Shown piece by piece: positions 9,461 through 17,690 of a stretch of 60,730 bases of DNA. The stretch is from the NCBI RefSeq assembly GCF_012276755.1, contig NZ_JAAXKX010000020.1, forward strand, positions 1 through 60,730, written 5' to 3'. Position numbers and translations under genes: made by a program. The notes beneath the pieces are model-generated. The model was not told the DNA's origin. It searched no databases and was given only the letters and a program-made list of their open reading frames with translations. Within the stretch, counting starts at the first letter, position 1; every line of letters begins with the position of its first letter. Origin of the DNA: Marichromatium bheemlicum (GTDB lineage: Bacteria; Pseudomonadota; Gammaproteobacteria; Chromatiales; Chromatiaceae).

Positions 9461-9527
9461 GGACATTCCTCTGTAATAAGGATCAGGGGGACGACATCCC
9501 CGCAACGACGAGTGGCGGCGCGCAGGG

Positions 9528-9860
9528 CTAGGGCCGGTCGTCGAGGTTGGCCGGGCACAACACCTCGCGCATGATGCCGATCAGTTCGAGCAGCTGGGTG
9601 TTGCGGATCCGGTAATAGATCCGGTTGGCCTCCTTGCGGGCGACCACGATGTTCTTGTTGCGCAGCTGTTCGAGATGCTGCGAGATGTTGCTCTGCGAGG
9701 TGCCGACGCGCTCGACGATCTCGCCGACCGAGAGTTCGCGCCCGCCGAGCGAGCACAGGATCTTCCAGCGCAGCGGATGGGCCATCGCCTTGAGGGCGTT
9801 GGCGGTGAGGGTGGCGTCTTCCTCGTCACCGGGGCCCGAGGGCGAAACCGGATCGATCAT
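9528..9860 (-). CDS. ArsR-family repressor, SqrR/BigR-like persulfide sensor candidate
   Basis: A 110-residue winged-helix repressor with an ArsR recognition helix (SQSNISQHLEQL) and wing (RIYYRI). It lacks the CVCDL metal site of ArsR/SmtB. Instead it has exactly two cysteines, at residues 36 (WKILCSL) and 102 (REVLCPA), 66 apart. That is the spacing of the redox pair in SqrR (41/107) and BigR (42/108), which sense persulfides and control sulfide oxidation. The ribosome site GAGGAGG lies just before the ATG. It follows the REC-PAS gene by 12 bases, so it is probably co-transcribed with the kinase system. The sensing role is inferred. Confidence 0.82.
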   Translation of the reverse strand: MIDPVSPSGPGDEEDATLTANALKAMAHPLRWKILCSLGGRELSVGEIVERVGTSQSNISQHLEQLRNKNIVVARKEANRIYYRIRNTQLLELIGIMREVLCPANLDDRP

Positions 9861-9872
9861 CGTGCATCCTCC

Positions 9873-10757
9873 TCAGGAGTGTTCCCGCGCCGGCCCCGGC
9901 GCGGGCAGGGCCTCGTCCGTTTCGACCCGGACATAGCCGCTCATGTTCTTGGCAATGCAGATGATATCGCTGATCTCGCCCCGGGTATCCCTCACCGCGG
10001 TACGCGAGAACAGGATCGGTACCCGCCGCCCGTCGCTGGCGATGAACCGCGCCTCGATCTTGCTGAGCGCGCCGGTACGGATCAGCGCCTCGAGCCAGGT
10101 GCCCATGAAGGCCCCGGCCTGCTCGTCGGCCTCCTCCTCGAAGACATCGCCGATCGCCATCCCGCGCAGCGCCGTCTCCTCGTAACCGAGCATGTGGCGT
10201 GCGGCCGGGTTGGTGAACTTGATGGTGCCGTCGGGGGCGAGCACCAGCAGCGCCTCGCCCATGTAGGTGAGGATGTTCTCGAGGTACTGGCGCGCCTCGG
10301 CCAGCTCGCGGGTACGCTCGGCGACCTGCTGCTCGAGCAGGCGGTTGAGCCCGCGCTCCTTCTCGATCAGGCGGAAATAGGTGCCGATCTTGTTGATCAG
10401 CAGGTCGTCGTCGATCGGCTTGAGCAAATAGTCGACCGCGCCGACGGCGAAACCGCGCTGCTGAAAGGCCTCGGACTTGAAGGCGGCGGTCAGGAAGATG
10501 ATCGGGATGTCGCGGGTGCGCTTGCGCAGCTTGAGCATCGCGGCGGTCTCGAAGCCGTCCATCTCCGGCATCTGCACGTCGAGGATGATCAGGTCGATGT
10601 CGGCGTGCTCGTGGGTGAGATCGAGCGCCTGCTGCCCGGAGCTGGCCTCGAGCACCACGCAGTCGAGATGACGCTCAATCAGGGTGCGCAGGGTGAAGAG
10701 GTTGTGCGCGTGATCGTCGACGATCAGCAGCTTGAATCCGGCGTGATGACCCATCAT
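9873..10757 (-). CDS. REC-PAS response regulator
   Basis: A 294-residue protein with an N-terminal receiver domain (LLIVDDHAHN, phospho-acceptor Asp in LIILDVQMPEMDG, the conserved KP in YLLKPID), a coiled linker, then a PAS domain (about 155-275: FTNPAARHMLGYEE). It has no DNA-binding or enzyme output domain. It probably passes signals to other proteins or works as a stand-alone partner of the kinase encoded just upstream. The start overlaps the kinase stop as ATGA; a second ATG follows directly at 10754. Confidence 0.85.
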   Translation of the reverse strand: MMGHHAGFKLLIVDDHAHNLFTLRTLIERHLDCVVLEASSGQQALDLTHEHADIDLIILDVQMPEMDGFETAAMLKLRKRTRDIPIIFLTAAFKSEAFQQRGFAVGAVDYLLKPIDDDLLINKIGTYFRLIEKERGLNRLLEQQVAERTRELAEARQYLENILTYMGEALLVLAPDGTIKFTNPAARHMLGYEETALRGMAIGDVFEEEADEQAGAFMGTWLEALIRTGALSKIEARFIASDGRRVPILFSRTAVRDTRGEISDIICIAKNMSGYVRVETDEALPAPGPAREHS

Positions 10758-13138
10758 TGCTCTCCTCGCACCGCACCGCCCGGTCCCGTGGCGTCGCGAT
10801 CGACCTGGTGTGCGTCCCGCGCCGATGACGTCCGCCGGCCACGCACCTCGGCGAGCAGGCGATCGAGCCGATCATCATCGACGGACTTGGCAAGCAGCGC
10901 GAAGACGCCAGCCGCGCGACAGCACTCCGGCAGCGGCGCCTCGGCCTCGCCCAGCAGCACCACTGCCGGCGCGCGCGCCGGGCACTGCGCGATCAGGCCG
11001 AGGATGCTATCACAGCTCTCCGCGGGCGCCCCGGTGAACGCCAGCAGCACCAGCATGCAGCCCTCACCCTCCTCGCTCAGGGTCTCGCCCGCCTCTTCGA
11101 GATCGGCGGCGGTCTGCACCCGCAGCCCACGCCGCCTCAGTGCCGCGGCCAAGCGCACCAACAACGACACCTCACGGGCGATCACCAACACCCAGCCGGC
11201 CGCATCCGAGGCCACCGCCGCCGAGGCGGTGACCTCGCTGACGGCCTCACCGCTCCCGGCCCGCTCGCGGTGTCCGGACGAGGGCCTGGACTCGGGCACG
11301 CCGACACCGGACTCCACCAGCGGCAGCAATAGGGTGAAACGGGCGCCGGCACCGGGCGCGCTCTCGACCTCGATGCGTCCGCCGAGCATCTCGGCCAGCT
11401 CGCGGCTGATCGACAGCCCCAGCCCGGTGCCGCCATAACGGCGCCGGGTCGAGCCGTCGGCCTGCTGAAAGGCCTCGAAGATCAGCCCCTGCTTGTCCTC
11501 GGCGATCCCGATGCCGGTGTCGGCGACGTACAACGCCAGCGGCAGCTCGGGGTCGTCGCTCGGCGTGCAACCGAGCAGGATATGACCGCGCTCGGTGAAC
11601 TTGAGCGCGTTGCTGAGGAAGTTCTTGAGGATCTGGCGCAGCGTGTCGCCATCGCTGTGGATCAGCGCCGGGGCCTGCGGGTCGATCTCCAACCTCAGCG
11701 TGACCGCCCGTTCGGTGAGTTGAGGCTCGATCAATGCCATCAATGCCGCCAGCAATGGACGCAGCTCGACCCAACCGAGTTCGAGTTCGACCTGGCCGGC
11801 CTCGATCCGCGAGATGTCGAGGATGTTGTCGATCATCGTCCGCAGATCGCTCCCAGCGGCGTGGATCACCTGGGCCTGCCGGCGCTGCGCCGGGTCGAGC
11901 CCACCGCTCTCGGCGGCGAGCATCTTCGACAGCAGCAGGATCGAGTTGAGCGGGGTGCGCAACTCGTGACTGACGTTGGCGAGGAACTCCGACTTATAGC
12001 GGTTGGAGCGCTCCAGCTCGCGGGTATGGGCCTGCTCGGCGCGCAGGTGCTCGGCATGGGTGTGCGCCAAGGCGGTGAGCTGGGCGCCGAGTGCACGGAT
12101 CTCGTGCGGGCCGCGCCAGTGAAAGCGCAGCGCCCGCCCCTCACGCAGCACCTGGGTCAGGCCGTGGGTGAGCGACTGACCGAAGCGCTCGAGCCGCCGC
12201 GCGATCAGCCGCGCCACCACCATCACCACCACCACCAGCGCGAGCATGATCGAGAGCACCCGCACCATCAGTGCATCGCGGAAGGCGTCGAGCGGCGAGG
12301 GATCGACCGCGCGCCCGACCCACAGCGGCGCACCGTCCTCGGTGAGGAACATCGGCACCCATAGCAGCTGGCGACCAGCGTGATCCTTCCACAACGCGAG
12401 CTTGCCCTCGGCAAGGATCTCGGCCAGCCCAGGGAAGTCGGCGAAGGCCTCGCCGGCGGTCCCACCGGGTCGACCGGGGCGCAGATAACTGCCGTCATGA
12501 TTGACCCACAGGGTGTCGCGATAGAACTGCGCCAACCCGCCGACGTCGATCGCCATCACCACCGCCCCGCCCTCGGCGCCGAGCCGGCTGATCAGGCTCA
12601 GGGTCATCAACTGGCGCTGGTCACGTTCGCCGGCCTCCTGATCGATACGGATACGGCTGACCAAGACCGCCCCCGGCTGCAGCGACAACCCGGCCTCGAG
12701 AAAACGCGGTTCGGGAAGCTGTGGCGGGTGCTCGGTGGCACGCCAGCCCTGGTCGTGGTCATCGCGGGCGAGTTGGAAGCGCAGCGACCCGCTGTTGTCG
12801 ACGAAGAGGATCTGGATGATATCGCGCTGATCGGCGAGGATCTGGTTGACCCAGCGGGTATAGCGCGCACGCGCCAGCGCCACCTGTTCGGTCTCGCCCT
12901 GCAAGCCGAGGATCAGCCCCGGCTCGGGCAGTCGCGCGAGCAACCGGATCATCTCGTGTCGACTGGCCAGGTGCTGGTCGAGGTCGCGGAAGTCGGCGCG
13001 CAGGTTCTGCAGATAGGCGCGCTGATAGAACAGCGCCGTGCGATCGAGCACCAGCGGCAGATTGATCGCCACCGCTAGCATCAAGGGGGTGACCCCGAAC
13101 GCCAGCAGGAACAGCAGGATATAGAGCCTGAGCTTCAT
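10754..13138 (-). CDS. Membrane hybrid sensor histidine kinase with a degenerate receiver
   Basis: A 794-residue sensor kinase. An N-terminal membrane helix (5-28) and a second near 285-310 (MLALVVVVMVVARLI) frame a periplasmic sensor domain of about 250 residues that looks Cache-like. A HAMP-like linker, HisKA (FLANVSHELRTPL) and HATPase (NFLSNALKF, VADTGIGI, GGTGLGLSIS) follow. The last 115 residues have a receiver-like fold pattern, but the phospho-acceptor position reads LLAFTGAP with no aspartate. I chose the ATG at 13138; an upstream in-frame ATG at 13192 would add residues from repeat sequence. It is the first gene of the kinase / REC-PAS / ArsR operon. Confidence 0.87.
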   Translation of the reverse strand: MKLRLYILLFLLAFGVTPLMLAVAINLPLVLDRTALFYQRAYLQNLRADFRDLDQHLASRHEMIRLLARLPEPGLILGLQGETEQVALARARYTRWVNQILADQRDIIQILFVDNSGSLRFQLARDDHDQGWRATEHPPQLPEPRFLEAGLSLQPGAVLVSRIRIDQEAGERDQRQLMTLSLISRLGAEGGAVVMAIDVGGLAQFYRDTLWVNHDGSYLRPGRPGGTAGEAFADFPGLAEILAEGKLALWKDHAGRQLLWVPMFLTEDGAPLWVGRAVDPSPLDAFRDALMVRVLSIMLALVVVVMVVARLIARRLERFGQSLTHGLTQVLREGRALRFHWRGPHEIRALGAQLTALAHTHAEHLRAEQAHTRELERSNRYKSEFLANVSHELRTPLNSILLLSKMLAAESGGLDPAQRRQAQVIHAAGSDLRTMIDNILDISRIEAGQVELELGWVELRPLLAALMALIEPQLTERAVTLRLEIDPQAPALIHSDGDTLRQILKNFLSNALKFTERGHILLGCTPSDDPELPLALYVADTGIGIAEDKQGLIFEAFQQADGSTRRRYGGTGLGLSISRELAEMLGGRIEVESAPGAGARFTLLLPLVESGVGVPESRPSSGHRERAGSGEAVSEVTASAAVASDAAGWVLVIAREVSLLVRLAAALRRRGLRVQTAADLEEAGETLSEEGEGCMLVLLAFTGAPAESCDSILGLIAQCPARAPAVVLLGEAEAPLPECCRAAGVFALLAKSVDDDRLDRLLAEVRGRRTSSARDAHQVDRDATGPGGAVRGEQ

Positions 13139-13182
13139 CGCACCGACACCGCCGGACCGCCCGTCGAAACCAATCGAGGGAT

Positions 13183-13778
13183 TGAACCGCAAAGACGCGC
13201 GGGATGCGAGTCATGGGCGAAAGTGAGACATGAACCGCCAAGATACCGTCTTGCCTGTCAATCGACGATCATGCAACACCAGCCTCCCCGACTGGAGGCT
13301 GGAAGCTGGTTTGAACCGCGAAGACACGAAGGGCGCAAAGGGGAGAAAAGCCTTCAGCGACCAGCCCCCAGCCCGTAGGTTGGGTTGCCCATACACCACC
13401 GATCGACGAATCCTCGGGACTCTAGGACGGGCAACCCAACATCGCCACCAGGCGGCCGCCAGCGGCTTGAACCGCGAAGATATCGTCTTGCCCGTCAATC
13501 GCCGATCATGCACACCAGCCTCGCCGACTGGAGGCTGGATGCTGATCGCTGGAAGCTGATTCGAACCGCAAAGACGCCAAGGGCTCAAAGGAGATCAATA
13601 AAGACAGCGGGATGAAACCTTTCGAGCGACCAGCCTTCACCCTCCATTCAGGAGCGACGATGGCACCGAGATCTCACCCGATCAAATCCACTTTGTGTGC
13701 TTGGCGTCTTTGCGGTTCAAACTCCCTCGCGGCTGGCGGCTGGCGGCTGGCGGCTGGCGGCTGGCGGCTGGCGGCTGG
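13183..13778. repeat. Dispersed palindromic repeat cluster R1 with heptad array
   Basis: This gap between the kinase and the TPR gene (13139-13846) has no convincing gene. It holds several copies of a GAACCGCAAAGACGC-type motif and an inverted copy near 13700-13720 (TCTTTGCGGTTCAA). A direct repeat of about 72 bp occurs at 13231-13303 and 13468-13539. A perfect 12-bp inverted repeat (GTTGGGTTGCCC) lies at 13379-13390 and 13429-13440. Seven tandem copies of CGGCTGG fill 13730-13778. Open frames here give peptides rich in NREDTKGAKG, which are products of the repeat. Confidence 0.8.
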
Positions 13779-13846
13779 AGATCGTTTGACAGCCCCCGCG
13801 CCCCTTCCTAGGATCAGGCGTTCATCCATCTTGCCGATCCCAGACC

Positions 13847-14386
13847 ATGCCCCGACTCTCCGCCCTGCAGTGGCTGCTGCTCGTCGTCTTCCTCGTCTTC
13901 TACGGCTTCGCGGTGTTCGCGATCACCCGCGACTACTATCTGCGCAACCCGATCCAGGTCGCCCAGGCCCCGGTGGCGGCGCCGGATCAGGGCGTGCCCG
14001 AGCCGGTCACCGGCAACGACCCGGAGCAGCTCCATCAGCGCGCCGATAGCCTATTCATGGCGCAGCGTTATGGCGAGGCGGTGCGCTACTACCAGCGCAT
14101 CCTCGAACTCAGACCCGACGATCCCGAGGCCTACAACGACCTCGGTCTGTCGCTGTTCTACACTGGCGACACCGCTGGCGCCCTCGAGGCGCTGCGCACC
14201 GGGCTCGAACTCGCCCCCGAGCTGCAGCGGATGTGGCTGACCTACGGCTTCGTCAACCTCCAACTCAGTGATACCGCCACTGCCACGGCCGCACTGGAGC
14301 GCGCCCGTGACCTCGACCCCGACAACGACATCGGTGGCGAGGCGGTGCGGCTGCTCGGGTTGCTCGAACAGGCCAGCGGCGACTGA
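13847..14386 (+). CDS. Membrane-anchored TPR protein
   Basis: A 179-residue protein with one N-terminal membrane helix (about 6-27), a Pro/Ala-rich linker and three to four tetratricopeptide repeats. Recognisable units are AQRYGEAVRYYQRILELRPDD, PEAYNDLGLSLFYTG and ALERARDLDPDN. TPR units bind protein partners, and the anchor places them on the periplasmic side if the helix is a signal-anchor. It converges on the following methyltransferase gene with three bases between stops. No partner can be named from context. Confidence 0.75.
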   Translation: MPRLSALQWLLLVVFLVFYGFAVFAITRDYYLRNPIQVAQAPVAAPDQGVPEPVTGNDPEQLHQRADSLFMAQRYGEAVRYYQRILELRPDDPEAYNDLGLSLFYTGDTAGALEALRTGLELAPELQRMWLTYGFVNLQLSDTATATAALERARDLDPDNDIGGEAVRLLGLLEQASGD

Positions 14387-14389
14387 GGC

Positions 14390-14977
14390 TCAGCGCTCGG
14401 CCATGGCCACGGTGTAGTGCGCCCCCTGCTTGAGCTTGTCGTAGTTGCCGAAGACCTCGCCGAGGTTGCGCTTCATGTACTGGCGCAAGCCGTTAATGGT
14501 GACCACATAGAGCCGTCCGCCGGGGCGCAGCCGGGCATGGGCGTCGTGCAGCAAGAGCGCGAGCAGCTCCTTGCCGACCTTGGCGGGGATGTTGCTCACC
14601 ACCAGATCGAAGCGCGCGGCCGGGTCGATCTGCGCCAGGCCATTGCTCAACTGGGCGCGCGCGTTGCCGAGCCCATTGCGCGCGGCGTTAGCGTTGGCGT
14701 AGTCGACGGCGACGAAGTCCTTGTCGACCATCAGCGTCTGACCCTGAGGGGCGCGCGCGGCCAGCGACAGCCCGAGCGGGCCGTAGCCGCAACCGATGTC
14801 GAGACAATCGGCGTCGGGCGCGACCTCGACGTACTGCAGCAACAGCCGGGTACCCTCGTCGATCTCGCGCGGCGAGAACAGTCCCCAGGTGGTATGGAAG
14901 GTGAGCGGAACACCGCCGGGCTCGGCGATGAAGACGATGTCGCGGCGCAGGCCGGCGAGCTGTTCGGGAGTGAGCAT
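14390..14977 (-). CDS. MTS-domain SAM-dependent methyltransferase (RsmC/YbxB-like)
   Basis: A 195-residue class I methyltransferase of the MTS (methyltransferase small) type, which usually modifies guanine or adenine in rRNA. The SAM-binding loop DIGCGYGPLGLSLA and the MVDKD strand end are clear. The catalytic NPPY/F motif is replaced by SNIPAK, so the target may differ from RsmC. The ATG at 14977 is chosen because recognisable sequence starts there; the longer frame to 15328 would cross the divergent hupK gene. The 147-base gap to hupK should hold divergent promoters. Confidence 0.75.
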   Translation of the reverse strand: MLTPEQLAGLRRDIVFIAEPGGVPLTFHTTWGLFSPREIDEGTRLLLQYVEVAPDADCLDIGCGYGPLGLSLAARAPQGQTLMVDKDFVAVDYANANAARNGLGNARAQLSNGLAQIDPAARFDLVVSNIPAKVGKELLALLLHDAHARLRPGGRLYVVTINGLRQYMKRNLGEVFGNYDKLKQGAHYTVAMAER

Positions 14978-15124
14978 GGTGCGTGGGTCGTGAACTGAAC
15001 GGATGCGACCGGTCACCGCGCAGAGCGCGGTGCCGTCCCGGCGAGGATCGCCGAAGGTCGGCGCATTGTCCGATCCCGGCGCACGTTTGACCAGCAGACA
15101 GACGAGCGTGGAGGGAGGCTGAGC

Positions 15125-16294
15125 ATGCAGGAGCCAGGCGGCAGACTCGGTATCGAGCTGCGGATCACCCCCGAGGCGCGACGCTGCGAGATCCACTCGA
15201 CCCGGCCGGTAACCGCCAGCCAAGTGTTCATCGGGCGCACGCCGGCGGAGACGGCGCGGGTGTTGCCGCGTCTCTACAGCATCTGTGGCCAGGCCCAGGC
15301 GTGTGCCTGCACCACCGCGCTCGAACACGCCCTAGGGCACACCGCGCCCACCGAGATCCGCGCTGATCGCGCCGCGGCGGTGGCCAGCGAGACCCGGCGC
15401 GAGCACCTCTGGCGCATCCTCATCGACTGGCCGGCGGCGCTCGACGAGCCGGCCGATCACCTGACGCTCGCCCGAGTCCACGGTCTGACCCGCACGCTGC
15501 TCGCCGCGCTCGCCCCGGACGCGGACCTCTTCATCCCCGGCGCCCGGCCCACAGCGACCGACCAGCGGGTGCTCGCCGAGACCCGCGACGCCCTCGACAC
15601 CCTGCTCGAGGCACGCCTCTTCGGCATGCCCCCGGCACACTGGCTGACACGTATCGACACCCCTGAGCGGCTCGCCGACTGGGCGGCGAGTGGCGTCAGC
15701 CAGGCGGCGCGACTGCTCCAGCGGGTGATCGTCGAGGACCTCGCCGGGCTCGGTGCCAGCACCGTCGCGCCGCTGCCGGCACTCGACGACCGAGCGCTCG
15801 CCGACCTGCTGCCCCGGCTCGCCGATCCCGGATTCCTCACCGCCCCGACCTGGGACGGTGCGCCGCGCGAGACCACGCCAGTGACCCGCCAGCACCACCA
15901 GCCGCTGGTCCGCGCGCTCGGCACCGGACTGCTGGCGCGGCTGGTCGCGCTGCTCGTCGAGGTCGCCGACCCGCCGCTACTCGCGTCGCGACCGAGCGGC
16001 GCACTCGACGACGGTCTCGGCGTCGGTCGCGCCGCCGCCGCGCGCGGCATGCTCACCCATCTGGTCCAGCTCGACGCGCGAGGGCACATCGCCGACTATT
16101 GCATCCTCGCCCCCACCGAGTGGAACTTCCACCCGCGCGGGGCACTGGCGCTGGCGCTCGAAGCCCTCGGCCCGGCCCCAGAGGCCGAACTGCGCCGGCG
16201 CGCCGGGCTGCTGATCGCCGCCCTCGACCCCTGTGTCGCCTTCGACCTGACCCTCTCGACCGCCGGCCCCAGCGAGGTTCCATCATGTGCCTAG
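15125..16294 (+). CDS. hupK: HupK-like hydrogenase maturation protein (large-subunit paralogue)
   Basis: A 389-residue protein resembling a degenerate nickel-hydrogenase large subunit, as HupK does. It has a cysteine cluster (ICGQAQACACTTALEHAL, about residues 53-70) and a C-terminal DPCVAFDL that echoes the DPCxxC/H metal motif of the real subunit. HupK is thought to act as a scaffold when the NiFe(CN)2CO centre is built. The start follows a GGAGGGAGG ribosome site. Its 3' end overlaps hypC by 10 bases, making a tight hupK-hypC-hypD-hypE operon. The hydrogenase structural genes are not in this window. Confidence 0.75.
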   Translation: MQEPGGRLGIELRITPEARRCEIHSTRPVTASQVFIGRTPAETARVLPRLYSICGQAQACACTTALEHALGHTAPTEIRADRAAAVASETRREHLWRILIDWPAALDEPADHLTLARVHGLTRTLLAALAPDADLFIPGARPTATDQRVLAETRDALDTLLEARLFGMPPAHWLTRIDTPERLADWAASGVSQAARLLQRVIVEDLAGLGASTVAPLPALDDRALADLLPRLADPGFLTAPTWDGAPRETTPVTRQHHQPLVRALGTGLLARLVALLVEVADPPLLASRPSGALDDGLGVGRAAAARGMLTHLVQLDARGHIADYCILAPTEWNFHPRGALALALEALGPAPEAELRRRAGLLIAALDPCVAFDLTLSTAGPSEVPSCA

Positions 16295-16527
16295 CCATCC
16301 CCGCCCGGATCACCGCCATCGACCACGCCAGCGACACCGCCGAGGTCACACTCGATGGGGTCGCACGCAGCGTCTCGCTCGCCCTGCTCGACAGCGCCGA
16401 GGTCGGCGACTACGTGCTGATCCACGTCGGCTATGCGCTCAACCGCATTGATCCCGAGGAGGCCGAACGCACCCTGGAGACGATACGCGAGGCCGGACTG
16501 CTGGCCGCCCCAGGGGATGCACCATGA
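16285..16527 (+). CDS. hypC: Hydrogenase maturation chaperone HypC
   Basis: An 80-residue OB-fold chaperone starting MCLAIPARI. The cysteine at position 2 is the conserved residue that holds the iron centre and contacts the large subunit. With HypD it carries the Fe(CN)2CO group during [NiFe]-hydrogenase assembly. The start lies inside the end of hupK and the stop overlaps the hypD start as ATGA. Confidence 0.95.
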   Translation: MCLAIPARITAIDHASDTAEVTLDGVARSVSLALLDSAEVGDYVLIHVGYALNRIDPEEAERTLETIREAGLLAAPGDAP

Positions 16528-17639
16528 AATACGTCGACGAGTTCCGCGATCACGACCTCGCCCAGCGCCTCGCCGCAACCATCGCCGCCGAGGTCGACCC
16601 CGGGCGCGACTACCGGTTGATGGAGTTCTGCGGTGGTCACACCCACGCCATCTTCCGCTACGGGGTGCAGCAATTAATGCCGCCGCGACTGCGCTTCGTC
16701 CACGGACCCGGCTGTCCGGTGTGCGTGCTGCCGATGGCGCGGATCGATCAGGCGATCGCGTTGACCGAGCGCCACGGGGTGACGCTGTGCACCTACGGCG
16801 ACCTGATGCGGGTACCCGGCGGCGACCGTCGCACCCTGTTCCAGGCCCGCGCCGAGGGCGCCGACGTGCGCATGGTCTACTCGACCCAGGATGCGCTGCG
16901 CATCGCCCGCGAGCAGCCGGGACGCGAGGTGGTGTTCTTCGCCATCGGCTTCGAGACCACCACCCCGCCGACCGCGGTGGCGCTGGAGCAAGCGCGCACC
17001 GAGGGGCTCGCCAACTTCTCGGTGTTCTGCAACCATGTACTCACCCCACCGGCACTCGCCGCCATCCTCGCCGAGGGTGCGCGCATCGACGGTATCCTCG
17101 GGCCCTCGCACGTCAGCACCCTAATCGGCACCGCCCCCTATGCCTTCGTCCCCGAGCAACACCGGCTGCCGCTGGTGATCGCCGGTTTCGAGCCGCTCGA
17201 CGTGATGCAGTCGACGCTGATGCTGGTGCGCCAGATCAACGCCGGCACGGCGCGAGTCGAGAACCAGTACCGGCGCGCGGTGAGCGAGACCGGCAACCGC
17301 AAGGCGCAGGCGCTGATGGCGCGGGTCTTCCGGGTACGCGAGCGCTTCGCCTGGCGCGGGCTCGGCGAGATCCCGGAGAGCGCGCTGGAGCTGGCCCCCG
17401 AGTTCGCCGCGTTCGACGCCGAGCGCCGCTTCCCGGTCGCGTGCGCGCCGACGCGCGAGGCTCGTGGCTGCGAGTGCCCGGCGATCCTGCGCGGCGAGAA
17501 GCGCCCCACCGAGTGCCGTCTGTTCGGCACCGGCTGCACCCCGGCGCACCCGCTCGGCGCCTGCATGGTCTCCTCCGAGGGCGCCTGTGCCGCCTATTGG
17601 AGCTATGGCCGGACCCGCGCGCAGGTCGCCACCGGCTGA
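16524..17639 (+). CDS. hypD: Hydrogenase maturation protein HypD
   Basis: A 371-residue iron-sulfur protein that, with HypC, builds the Fe(CN)2CO unit of [NiFe] hydrogenases. Conserved segments include FCGGHTHAIFRYG, HGPGCPVCVLP (catalytic cysteines), GFETTTPPTA and FSVFCNHV. The C-terminal cysteines that ligate a 4Fe-4S cluster lie in GCECPAILRGEKRPTECRLFGTGCTP. Length is typical of the family. It is translationally coupled to hypC and is followed after 51 bases by hypE. Confidence 0.97.
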   Translation: MKYVDEFRDHDLAQRLAATIAAEVDPGRDYRLMEFCGGHTHAIFRYGVQQLMPPRLRFVHGPGCPVCVLPMARIDQAIALTERHGVTLCTYGDLMRVPGGDRRTLFQARAEGADVRMVYSTQDALRIAREQPGREVVFFAIGFETTTPPTAVALEQARTEGLANFSVFCNHVLTPPALAAILAEGARIDGILGPSHVSTLIGTAPYAFVPEQHRLPLVIAGFEPLDVMQSTLMLVRQINAGTARVENQYRRAVSETGNRKAQALMARVFRVRERFAWRGLGEIPESALELAPEFAAFDAERRFPVACAPTREARGCECPAILRGEKRPTECRLFGTGCTPAHPLGACMVSSEGACAAYWSYGRTRAQVATG

Positions 17640-17690
17640 CCCGACCAAGGAACCCAGGCGCGATCGCGCCTACCGAGGAGAGCCGATCCG

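Noticed and set aside
13211-13615. Overlapping small frames on both strands in repeat R1
   Set aside because: The peptides (NREDTKGAKG, VLPVNRRSC) are translations of the repeat and recur wherever the repeat does.
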